Source: Pseudomonas faucium (GTDB lineage Bacteria > Pseudomonadota > Gammaproteobacteria > Pseudomonadales > Pseudomonadaceae). Taken from it: 64,000 bases of DNA. Shown in pieces: positions 1 to 6,951 of this stretch (position 1 is its first letter; every line of letters begins with the position of its first letter). The DNA lies in contig NZ_BQIP01000009.1 in assembly GCF_021602585.1 (NCBI RefSeq), positions 1 through 64,000 of the forward strand. Direction: 5' to 3'. Under the pieces are notes generated by a model. The model saw only the letters and a program-made list of their open reading frames with translations, ran no database searches and was not told the DNA's origin. The position numbers were made by a program, and so were the translations under genes.

Positions 1-363
1 GTTGCGCGATGCGTGAGGGAACGTGGGGGCTCGGCTTGGTTTTTGTGGTGGGGCAGAAATCGAGCGCCGCCCGCGCGGCGCATCGCGGATAAATCCGCTC
101 CCACATTTGTTGCAACGTGCCATGGTCTGTGAGGCCATGGTTGTCCGCCTTTGGCGCCCGCCGAGAAATCAAGGTGAGCCTCGCGCCCACAAAAAAATCG
201 CGTCGTGCCACCAAGGCTGGCAACCATGGCCTACCAGACAGAGGTACGTTGCAACAAATGTGGGAGCGGATTTATCCGCGATGCGCCGCGCGGGCGGCGC
301 TCGATTTCTGCCCCACCACAAAAACCAAGCCGAGCCCCCACGTTCCCTCACGCATCGCGCAAC
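1..363. repeat. 116-bp perfect inverted repeat, REP-containing, cut by window edge
   Basis: Positions 1-116 and 248-363 are exact reverse complements; weaker complementarity continues into the 131-bp spacer (for example 'aggccatggttg'). Each arm holds a REP-type core (ggagcggatttatccgcg). The outer end of the right arm contains the last codons of the gene ending at 348, so the left arm carries an inverted copy of that gene end. The left arm starts exactly at base 1, so the true length of the repeat is unknown. No gene is supported in 1-347. Confidence 0.9.
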
Positions 364-749
364 AGATCATGCGCATCCAACAACCGGAACGCCACCTGCG
401 GATTACGCTCCAACCCCCGCCGAATCGCCGCCGGAATCGCCTGGCGCGTCTTGCGACATAGCCCAGGCTGGGCATCGAGCTCGATGACGATCCCGCGCAT
501 GGTCCGCACCTCGTTGAACCCCGGTGCAATGCGCACGCGAATGCCCAGGTTGTCGAACATCCGCACCTGCAGGCGCTGCAGGTCTTCAAGGTCCTTCACA
601 TGCTCCAGCCGTTCGATCAGGCGCTTTTCTTCCTGCCGGGTGAGCAGCAGGATGCGCTGGGCCGCTGGCGGCTGCTCGGCCAGCTTTTCGCGGCCGCAGT
701 CGCAGGCGCCAGGGGGGCAAGGTTGGCGGAAATTGGGCGGTGTGCTCAT
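348..749 (-). CDS. Hypothetical protein, Cys-rich N-terminus (133 aa)
   Basis: Uncharacterised. The N-terminus has a CPPGACDCG motif (residues 10-18) that could bind a metal or an Fe-S cluster. It is followed by a charged helical stretch rich in E, R and L (about residues 35-65) and a mixed C-terminal half. No signal peptide or membrane segment is visible. The start is the ATG at 749 with only a weak ribosome site. The last codons lie inside the right arm of the 116-bp inverted repeat, so the 3' end of the gene is duplicated in inverse orientation at the window edge. Function unknown; coding status is supported by codon pattern and by the Cys motif. Confidence 0.7.
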   Translation of the reverse strand: MSTPPNFRQPCPPGACDCGREKLAEQPPAAQRILLLTRQEEKRLIERLEHVKDLEDLQRLQVRMFDNLGIRVRIAPGFNEVRTMRGIVIELDAQPGLCRKTRQAIPAAIRRGLERNPQVAFRLLDAHDLLRDA

Positions 750-777
750 GGGGCAAGCATAGCCGCAACCACAGGTC

Positions 778-806
778 TGTGGGAGCGGGCTTGCCCCGCG
801 AAGAGG
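778..806. repeat. REP element (single)
   Basis: The sequence 'gggagcgggcttgccccgcg' is the common P. putida-group REP core with a short hairpin. It sits in the gap between two minus-strand genes. Confidence 0.8.
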
Positions 807-821
807 CCGGCATTGCTCAGC

Positions 822-1115
822 TCAAGGCTCGAACCCTTCCACGATGATCACCTGCGCCTTGGCCACGCCCTGCCGATGGCCACAAGCCTCCTGATACAAC
901 GCAGACCGATAGCACGCCACCGCCTGCTCATACGAATCAAATTCGATCACCACGCTACGCTGCGGCGTCGGCCGCCCTTCCATCGCCTCGCTGCGCCCGC
1001 CCCTGGCCAGAAAGCGCCCGCCAAACGCTGCGAACGCCGCCGGCGCGCGCTGGGTGTACTGCTGGTACTGCTCAGGGTCGGTCACATCCACATGGGCGAT
1101 CCAATAGGCTTTCAT
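822..1115 (-). CDS. DUF1330 family protein (97 aa)
   Basis: Small ferredoxin-fold dimeric domain of the DUF1330 family, related to EthD/ABM-type domains. The N-terminal MKAYWIAHVDVTDPEQY pattern and the central region around residues 40-60 (ARGGRSEAMEG, then VVIEFDSYEQA) are typical. The protein is full length. No enzymatic activity is established for the family, though such domains often act as small oxygenase-like or binding modules. It starts at an ATG preceded by ggagagc and is divergent from the ribB-like gene across a 79-bp gap holding a palindrome, so both may answer to one regulator. Confidence 0.85.
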   Translation of the reverse strand: MKAYWIAHVDVTDPEQYQQYTQRAPAAFAAFGGRFLARGGRSEAMEGRPTPQRSVVIEFDSYEQAVACYRSALYQEACGHRQGVAKAQVIIVEGFEP

Positions 1116-1146
1116 CCGCTGCTCTCCTGTTGCAAAACTATTTGTG

Positions 1147-1160
1147 TATGATGGTATACC
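1147..1160. promoter_or_regulatory. Palindromic operator and -10 in the DUF1330/ribB divergent gap
   Basis: ATGGTATACCAT at 1149-1160 is a perfect 12-bp palindrome of the shape bound by GntR/FadR-type repressors. It overlaps a -10-like TATGAT (1147-1152) for the rightward gene. A related dyad lies at 2505-2527 upstream of the ABC importer. The regulator is not in the window. Confidence 0.45.
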
Positions 1161-1194
1161 ATAAAAACCACCCCATCACCGTGAGCGTGCAGCA

Positions 1195-2316
1195 ATGGCA
1201 TTCAACCGCATCGAAGAACTCCTCGAGGACTACCGGCAAGGCAAGATGGTGCTGCTGGTGGACGACGAAGACCGCGAAAACGAAGGCGACCTGCTGATCG
1301 CCGCCGAGCGCTGTGACGCCCAGGCCATCAACTTCATGGCCCGCGAAGCGCGCGGCCTGATCTGCCTGACGCTGACCGACGAGCACTGCCAGCGCCTGGG
1401 CCTGGAGCAGATGGTGCCGGCCAACGGCAGCGTGTTCAGCACCGCGTTCACGGTATCCATCGAGGCCGCCACGGGCGTGACCACCGGCATTTCCGCCGCC
1501 GACCGGGCGCGCACCGTGGCCGCGGCGATGGCCGCCGATGCCCGCCCCGAAGACCTGGTGCAGCCGGGCCACATCTTCCCCCTGCGCGCCCGTGAAGGCG
1601 GCGTGCTGACCCGCGCCGGGCACACCGAGGCCGGTTGCGACCTGGCCCGGCTGGCCGGCTTCAGCCCAGCGTCGGTGATCGTCGAGGTGCTCAACGACGA
1701 CGGCACCATGGCCCGCCGCCCGGACCTCGAAGTGTTCGCCGCCCGGCATGGCATCAAGATCGGCACCATCGCCGACCTCATCCACTACCGCCTGAGCACC
1801 GAGCAGACCATCAAGCGCATCGGCGAGCGCGAGCTGCCGACGGTGCATGGCACCTTCCGCCTGGTCACCTACGAGGACCGCATCGAAGGCGGTGTGCACA
1901 TGGCCATGGTGATGGGCGATATCCGCCGCGAGCAGCCGACGCTGGTGCGGGTGCACGTGATCGACCCACTGCGCGATCTGGTCGGGGCCGAGTACGCGGG
2001 GCCGGCCAACTGGACGCTGTGGGCGGCGCTGCAGAAGGTGGCCGAGGAAGGTGCCGGGGTGGTGGTGATCCTGGCCAACCACGAGTCTTCCCAGGCGTTG
2101 CTGGAGCGCGTGCCGCAGCTGACCCAGCCGCTGCGGCCTTATCAGCGCGGGCAGTCGAAGGTGTATTCGGAGGTCGGCACCGGGGCGCAGATTCTGCAGG
2201 ATCTGGGCGTGGGCAAGCTGCGCCACCTGGGGCCGCCGCTCAAGTATGCGGGGCTGGCGGGGTATGAGCTGGAAGTGGTGCAGAGCATTCCGTTCGAGCC
2301 GGGGATGGTTGGCTGA
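1195..2316 (+). CDS. ribB: 3,4-dihydroxy-2-butanone 4-phosphate synthase with degenerate GTP cyclohydrolase II domain
   Basis: RibBA-like protein, 373 aa. The N-terminal domain (about 1-200) is DHBP synthase, which makes the four-carbon precursor of riboflavin from ribulose 5-phosphate. It shows DDEDRENEGDL (acidic metal-binding loop), ATGVTTGISAADRA, and RAGHTEAGCDLARLAG. The C-terminal half (about 205-373) has the RibA fold but lacks the zinc-binding cysteines of true GTP cyclohydrolase II: the expected RCDCGEQL-type stretch reads AEYAGPANWTLW here. This half is therefore probably inactive, as in several pseudomonad RibB paralogues. The position away from other rib genes and the palindromic operator suggest a conditional second copy linked to the neighbouring importer. 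Confidence 0.85.
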   Translation: MAFNRIEELLEDYRQGKMVLLVDDEDRENEGDLLIAAERCDAQAINFMAREARGLICLTLTDEHCQRLGLEQMVPANGSVFSTAFTVSIEAATGVTTGISAADRARTVAAAMAADARPEDLVQPGHIFPLRAREGGVLTRAGHTEAGCDLARLAGFSPASVIVEVLNDDGTMARRPDLEVFAARHGIKIGTIADLIHYRLSTEQTIKRIGERELPTVHGTFRLVTYEDRIEGGVHMAMVMGDIRREQPTLVRVHVIDPLRDLVGAEYAGPANWTLWAALQKVAEEGAGVVVILANHESSQALLERVPQLTQPLRPYQRGQSKVYSEVGTGAQILQDLGVGKLRHLGPPLKYAGLAGYELEVVQSIPFEPGMVG

Positions 2317-2343
2317 GGCACAGAAGGCTGTGCTGTTCCTACC

Positions 2344-2435
2344 CTGTGGGAGCCGGCTTGCCGGCGATAGGGCCCGAGCAAGCAATGCACATTTGCCTGC
2401 CCTGGCCTCATCGCCGGCAAGCCGGCTCCCACAGG
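2344..2435. repeat. Head-to-head REP pair
   Basis: Two inverted copies of 'gggagccggcttgccggcga' are separated by about 35 bp. They follow the stop codon of the ribB-like gene and may act as an mRNA-end hairpin. Confidence 0.9.
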
Positions 2436-2491
2436 AATTGCGCAATGTGAGGCAGCAAAACCACGGAGTGATGGCCGGTAGCCTCCCCCTC

Positions 2492-2527
2492 TTGCCAAAA
2501 GTTTGGAATACCATAATATGATATCCC
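2492..2527 (+). promoter_or_regulatory. Promoter and operator of the ABC importer
   Basis: TTGCCA (2492-2497), a 16-bp spacer and TAATAT (2514-2519) form a good sigma-70 promoter. A 23-bp imperfect dyad, GGAATACCAT-aat-ATGATATCCC (2505-2527), overlaps the -10 element. It shares ATACCAT with the palindrome before the ribB-like gene. The rest of 2436-2665 holds no gene that I can see. Confidence 0.55.
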
Positions 2528-2665
2528 GTAGACCTTGAATTAACAGGCCGCCGCCTAAACTGAAAAAACGGCCACCCCACACATTGTCGAAGCTGCTCCC
2601 CGAATACTGTTGGCGGGCGCACCACCAGCCCCGCCTCGAATAACAAAAGCAACGAGGGCGTAACC

Positions 2666-3691
2666 ATGCTGTTGAGCAAACGTGTAACCGCAGTGCTGTC
2701 TGCCAGCCTGTTGACCCTGGCCTGCCAGGCCGTGCAGGCCGCTGACAGCCTCAACTTCGTCAGCTGGGGCGGGACCACCCAGGACGCCCAGAAAGAAGCC
2801 TGGGCCGTGCCCTTCAGCAAGGCCACCGACATCAAGGTGGTGCAGGACGGCCCGACCGACTACGGCAAGCTCAAGGCCATGGTCGAAAGCGGCAACGTGC
2901 AGTGGGACGTGGTGGACGTGGAGGCCGACTTTGCCCTGCGCGCCGCCAGCGAAGGCCTGCTCGAACCCCTCGACTTCAACACCATCCAGCGCGACAAGAT
3001 CGACCCCCGCTTCGTCTCCGACCATGGCGTCGGTTCGTTCTTCTTCTCCTTCGTGCTCGGCTACAACGAAGGCAAGCTCGGCGCCAACAAGCCGGTGGAC
3101 TGGACGGCGCTGTTCGACACCAAGACCTACCCCGGCAAGCGCGCGCTGTACAAGTGGCCAAGCCCCGGCGTGCTCGAACTGGCCCTGCTGGCCGACGGCG
3201 TAGCCCCCGACAAGCTCTACCCGCTGGACCTGGACCGCGCCTTCAAGAAGCTCGACACCATCAAGAAAGACATCGTCTGGTGGGGCGGTGGCGCCCAGTC
3301 CCAGCAACTGCTGGCCTCCGGTGAAGCCTCGCTCGGCCAGTTCTGGAACGGCCGCGTCTACGCCCTGCAGCAAGACGGCGCGCCGGTGGGCGTGAGCTGG
3401 AAGCAGAACCTGGTCATGGCCGACTTCCTGGTCATCCCCAAAGGCGCCAAGAACAAGGACGCGGCCATGAAGTTTCTGGCCAACGCCAGCAGCGCCGATG
3501 GCCAGGCCGCGTTCGCCAACAAGACCGCCTACGCCCCGGTAAACGTCGACAGCGTGGCCAAGCTGGACAAGGACCTGGCCCCCAACCTGCCGACCGCCTA
3601 TGCCCAGGACCAGGTGACCCTGGACTTCGCCTACTGGGCGAAGAACGGCCAGGCCATCGCCGCACGCTGGAATGAGTGGCTGGTGAAATGA
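2666..3691 (+). CDS. ABC importer, periplasmic substrate-binding protein (PotD/PotF type)
   Basis: Periplasmic binding protein of the spermidine/putrescine-type class, 341 aa. A Sec signal peptide covers about residues 1-25 with an AQA-like cleavage region. The mature protein starts with SLNFVSWGGTTQDAQKEA, a typical N-terminal lobe strand of this class. It delivers the ligand to the two permeases encoded just downstream. The first permease start overlaps its stop codon (ATGA), so the genes are translationally coupled. The family transports polyamines and other small charged organics, so the substrate cannot be fixed from sequence. The neighbouring ribB paralogue hints at a shared physiological role. 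Confidence 0.85.
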   Translation: MLLSKRVTAVLSASLLTLACQAVQAADSLNFVSWGGTTQDAQKEAWAVPFSKATDIKVVQDGPTDYGKLKAMVESGNVQWDVVDVEADFALRAASEGLLEPLDFNTIQRDKIDPRFVSDHGVGSFFFSFVLGYNEGKLGANKPVDWTALFDTKTYPGKRALYKWPSPGVLELALLADGVAPDKLYPLDLDRAFKKLDTIKKDIVWWGGGAQSQQLLASGEASLGQFWNGRVYALQQDGAPVGVSWKQNLVMADFLVIPKGAKNKDAAMKFLANASSADGQAAFANKTAYAPVNVDSVAKLDKDLAPNLPTAYAQDQVTLDFAYWAKNGQAIAARWNEWLVK

Positions 3692-4605
3692 AAGTCGCCA
3701 TCAACGCCCTGCACAACGCCCAAGGTGCCCCCACGGGCGCCGGCGCACCGGGCGCGGCCAGCCGCCGCGAACCCATGAGCCGGCGCTGGAAAGGCAGCCG
3801 CAACCTACTGCCGGCCTTGCTGTTCCTGGGCCTGTTCTTCTTCGCGCCATTGATCGGCCTGCTGCTGCGCGGCGTGCTGGAGCCAGTGCCGGGGCTGGGC
3901 AACTACGAGCAGCTGTTCGCCAACTCGGCCTATGCGCGAGTGCTGTTCAACACCTTCTCGGTGGCCGGCGTGGTCACCGTGATCAGCGTGCTGCTGGGCT
4001 TTCCGCTGGCCTGGGCGATCACCCTGGTGCCCAACGGCTGGGGCCGCTGGCTGCTGAACATCGTGCTGCTGTCGATGTGGACCAGCCTGCTGGCGCGCAC
4101 CTACTCCTGGCTCGTGCTGCTGCAAAGCTCGGGGGTGATCAACAAGGTGCTGATGGCCCTGGGCATCATCGATGCGCCGCTGGAGATGGTGCACAACCTC
4201 ACGGGCGTGGTGATCGGCATGAGCTACATCATGATCCCGTTCATCGTGCTACCGCTGCAGGCGACCATGCATGCCATCGACCCAATGGTGCTGCAGGCAG
4301 GCTCGATCTGCGGTGCCAGCCCCTGGACCAACTTCTGGAAGGTGTTCCTGCCGCTGTGCCGCTCGGGGCTGTTCTCCGGGGCGCTGATGGTGTTCGTGAT
4401 GTCGCTCGGTTACTACGTGACCCCGGCGCTGCTGGGCGGCGCGCAGAACATGATGCTGCCCGAATTCATCATCCAGCAGGTGCAGTCGTTCCTCAACTGG
4501 GGCCTGGCCAGCGCCGCCGCCGCACTGCTGGTACTCATCACCCTGGTGCTCTTCTACCTGTACCTGAAGCTGCAGCCGGAATCCCCGGTCGGCAACGCGA
4601 GGTAA
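3688..4605 (+). CDS. ABC importer permease (PotB type)
   Basis: Inner-membrane permease, 305 aa. It has about six transmembrane segments, preceded by a charged cytoplasmic N-terminus (MSRRWKGSRN, residues 31-40). The EAA-type loop near residues 200-220 reads AGSICGASPWTNFWKVFLP and contacts the ATPase. The ATG at 3688 overlaps the stop codon of the binding-protein gene and was chosen over a longer in-frame start twelve bases upstream. It should pair with the next permease as a heterodimer. Confidence 0.88.
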   Translation: MKVAINALHNAQGAPTGAGAPGAASRREPMSRRWKGSRNLLPALLFLGLFFFAPLIGLLLRGVLEPVPGLGNYEQLFANSAYARVLFNTFSVAGVVTVISVLLGFPLAWAITLVPNGWGRWLLNIVLLSMWTSLLARTYSWLVLLQSSGVINKVLMALGIIDAPLEMVHNLTGVVIGMSYIMIPFIVLPLQATMHAIDPMVLQAGSICGASPWTNFWKVFLPLCRSGLFSGALMVFVMSLGYYVTPALLGGAQNMMLPEFIIQQVQSFLNWGLASAAAALLVLITLVLFYLYLKLQPESPVGNAR

Positions 4606-4611
4606 ACCGCC

Positions 4612-5421
4612 ATGCTGCTTTCACCCAATGCCATGGGCCGCCCGCTGCGCACCGGCCTGTACCTGACCACCGGGGTCATCGCCGCCCTCCTGCTGCTGCC
4701 GGTGGTGTTCATCGTGCTGCTGTCGTTCGGCTCGTCGCAATGGCTGGTGTTCCCGCCGCCTGGCTGGACCTTCAAATGGTACGCCCAGTTCTTCGCCAAC
4801 CCTGAGTGGATGGACGCTGCCCTGGCCAGCCTGAAGGTGGCCGTGCTGACCACCGTGTGCGCCGTGCTGCTGGGCCTGCCCACCGCGTTCGCCCTGGTGC
4901 GTGGCCGCTTCCCCGGCCGCGAGATGCTCTACGGGCTGTTCACCATGCCGATGATCGTGCCGCTGGTGATCATCGCGGTGGCGGTGTACGCGCTGTTTCT
5001 CAAGCTCGGCTACACCGGCACGCTGTTCGCCTTCGTGGTCAGCCACGTGATCGTCGCCCTGCCCTTCACCATCATTTCGATCATCAACTCGCTGAAGCTG
5101 TTCGACCAGTCGATCGAGGACGCCGCGGTGATCTGCGGCGCCTCGCGCCTGCAGGCGATCTTCAAGGTGACCTTCCCGGCGATTCGCCCAGGGATGATCG
5201 CCGGCGGCCTGTTCGCCTTCCTGGTCTCCTGGGACGAGGTGGTGCTCAGCGTGATGATGGCCAGCCCCGACCTGCAGACCCTGCCGGTCAAGATGTGGAC
5301 CACCCTGCGCCAGGACCTGAGCCCGGTGATCGCCGTCGCCTCGACGCTGCTGATCGGCCTGTCCTTGCTGGTGATGGTCATTGCCGCCGCCTTGCGCCGG
5401 CGTAGCGAAGTCAACGCCTGA
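4612..5421 (+). CDS. ABC importer permease (PotC type)
   Basis: Second inner-membrane permease, 269 aa, with six predicted transmembrane helices. The EAA loop, DAAVICGASRLQAIFKVTFP, lies around residues 168-187. The gene follows the first permease after six bases, with a weak gaggt upstream of the start. Family members act with a PotB-like partner, a PotA-like ATPase and a periplasmic binding protein; all four are encoded here in order, so the transporter is complete. Confidence 0.88.
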   Translation: MLLSPNAMGRPLRTGLYLTTGVIAALLLLPVVFIVLLSFGSSQWLVFPPPGWTFKWYAQFFANPEWMDAALASLKVAVLTTVCAVLLGLPTAFALVRGRFPGREMLYGLFTMPMIVPLVIIAVAVYALFLKLGYTGTLFAFVVSHVIVALPFTIISIINSLKLFDQSIEDAAVICGASRLQAIFKVTFPAIRPGMIAGGLFAFLVSWDEVVLSVMMASPDLQTLPVKMWTTLRQDLSPVIAVASTLLIGLSLLVMVIAAALRRRSEVNA

Positions 5422-5440
5422 GTGCCCGGAGACAACAACA

Positions 5441-6589
5441 ATGAGTGCAGTGATCAAAGACAACGCGCACACCCAGACCCTGGTCAGCCTGCGCGGCCTG
5501 AACAAGCACTACGGCGACTTCACCGCCGTGGACAACCTGGACCTGGAAATCCAGGACGGCGAATTCCTCACCTTCCTCGGCTCCAGCGGCTCGGGCAAAT
5601 CCACCACCCTGTCGATGCTGGCCGGCTTCGAAACCCCCAGCAGCGGCGAGATCCTGGTCGAGGGCCAGTCGCTGGTGAACGTGCCGCCGCACAAGCGTGA
5701 CATCGGCATGGTGTTCCAGCGCTACTCGCTGTTCCCGCACCTGAACGTGCGCGACAACATCGCCTTCCCGCTGGCCATCCGCAAGCTCGGCGCCGCCGAG
5801 ATCAACAAGCGTGTCGACGCCATGCTCAAGCTGGTGCAGCTGGAGAAGTTCGCCCACCGCAAGCCCTCGCAGATGTCCGGCGGCCAGCAGCAGCGCGTGG
5901 CGATCGCCCGCGCCCTGGTGTACGAGCCGCGCATCCTGCTGATGGACGAGCCGCTCGGCGCGCTGGACAAGAAGCTGCGCGAAGACCTGCAGGATGAACT
6001 GCGCCAGCTGCACCGGCGCCTAGGCATCACCATCGTCTACGTCACCCACGACCAGGAAGAAGCCATGCGCCTGTCCCAGCGCATCGCCATCTTCAGCCAC
6101 GGCAAGATCGTTGGCCTGGGCAGCGGCTACGACCTCTACCAGAACCCGCCCAATGCCTTCGTCGCCTCGTTCCTGGGCAACTCCAACTTCCTGCGGGTCA
6201 AGGCCAGCGGCCATGGCGCCGGCAGCTTCGAAGGCCAGCCGCTGGCACTGCGCCTGACCCCGGGCCTGGCGGTCGGCCAGGAGGCGTTGGTCATGGTGCG
6301 CCCGGAAAAGGCCCTGGCCCTGACCGCCGAGCAGGCCGCGCGCGAACCGCTGCCGGCGGGCTGGAACGAAGTCATCGCCAAGGTCGGCGAGGTGTTGTTC
6401 CTGGGCGAAAGCCAGACCTGCCACGTGATGACCCCGGGCGGCACCGAGCTGACCGTGAAAGCGCTGTCTGCCGCCGGCATGCCGATGCAGCCGGGAGACA
6501 CGGTGAAGGTGCGCTGGGCGGTGGCCGATGCCTGCATCTACACCGAGTGGGCGGAAAGTGACTTGAGCAAGGCGGCGGGGGCGCATTGA
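5441..6589 (+). CDS. ABC importer ATP-binding subunit (PotA type)
   Basis: ATPase of 382 aa. Walker A GSSGSGKST lies near residue 50, the signature MSGGQQQRVAIARAL near 145, and Walker B ILLMDEPLGALD just after it, followed by the switch histidine in YVTHDQEEA. The C-terminal 120 residues form a TOBE-type regulatory domain, as in PotA/UgpC. The start is the ATG at 5441 preceded by cggaga; the in-frame ATG further upstream would overlap the permease gene. This is the last gene of the operon. Confidence 0.9.
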   Translation: MSAVIKDNAHTQTLVSLRGLNKHYGDFTAVDNLDLEIQDGEFLTFLGSSGSGKSTTLSMLAGFETPSSGEILVEGQSLVNVPPHKRDIGMVFQRYSLFPHLNVRDNIAFPLAIRKLGAAEINKRVDAMLKLVQLEKFAHRKPSQMSGGQQQRVAIARALVYEPRILLMDEPLGALDKKLREDLQDELRQLHRRLGITIVYVTHDQEEAMRLSQRIAIFSHGKIVGLGSGYDLYQNPPNAFVASFLGNSNFLRVKASGHGAGSFEGQPLALRLTPGLAVGQEALVMVRPEKALALTAEQAAREPLPAGWNEVIAKVGEVLFLGESQTCHVMTPGGTELTVKALSAAGMPMQPGDTVKVRWAVADACIYTEWAESDLSKAAGAH

Positions 6590-6644
6590 GCACTGGCAAC
6601 CGGTAAATGATTGACGCGCGCGCCGACCAATGGTCAGATGCGCG

Positions 6645-6835
6645 CCAGTTTCAGGTGTCCTGCGCCGCCGTGCGCAGGGTGAAACGGGAAGCCGGTGAGT
6701 CGTGGTCCACGACGAGTCCGGCGCTGCCCCCGCAACGGTAAGCGAGCGATGCCTTCGACACACCACTGTGCACCTGCATGGGAAGGTGAAGGCCTCATGA
6801 CCCTCGCAAGCCCGGAGACCGGCCTGAAGCGTTCA
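6645..6835 (+). promoter_or_regulatory. Cobalamin riboswitch
   Basis: Untranslated leader with the hallmarks of the adenosylcobalamin riboswitch. GGGAAGCCGGTG lies near 6697, followed by the core with GCTGCCCCCGCAACGGTAAG (6723-6742), and the B12 box AAGCCCGGAGACCGGCCT at 6808-6825. The family lowers expression of downstream uptake genes when cobalamin is abundant. It lies about 120 bases upstream of the TonB-dependent receptor start, which it most likely controls. Confidence 0.93.
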
Positions 6836-6951
6836 CTTGGCAACCCGCGGTGGGCGGGCGCAGGCCGGTATCCGCGTGCGCGCCTGCGTATTCGGTGCAC
6901 CGTTGCGTGTTTTCCACCGGGATCCATTCATTCCTGCAGCAGTGGAAAGAC

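Noticed and set aside
1138-2835. Long minus-strand frame antisense to the ribB-like gene
   Set aside because: High-GC codon bias opens long antisense frames; the plus-strand gene has clear family motifs and this frame matches nothing.
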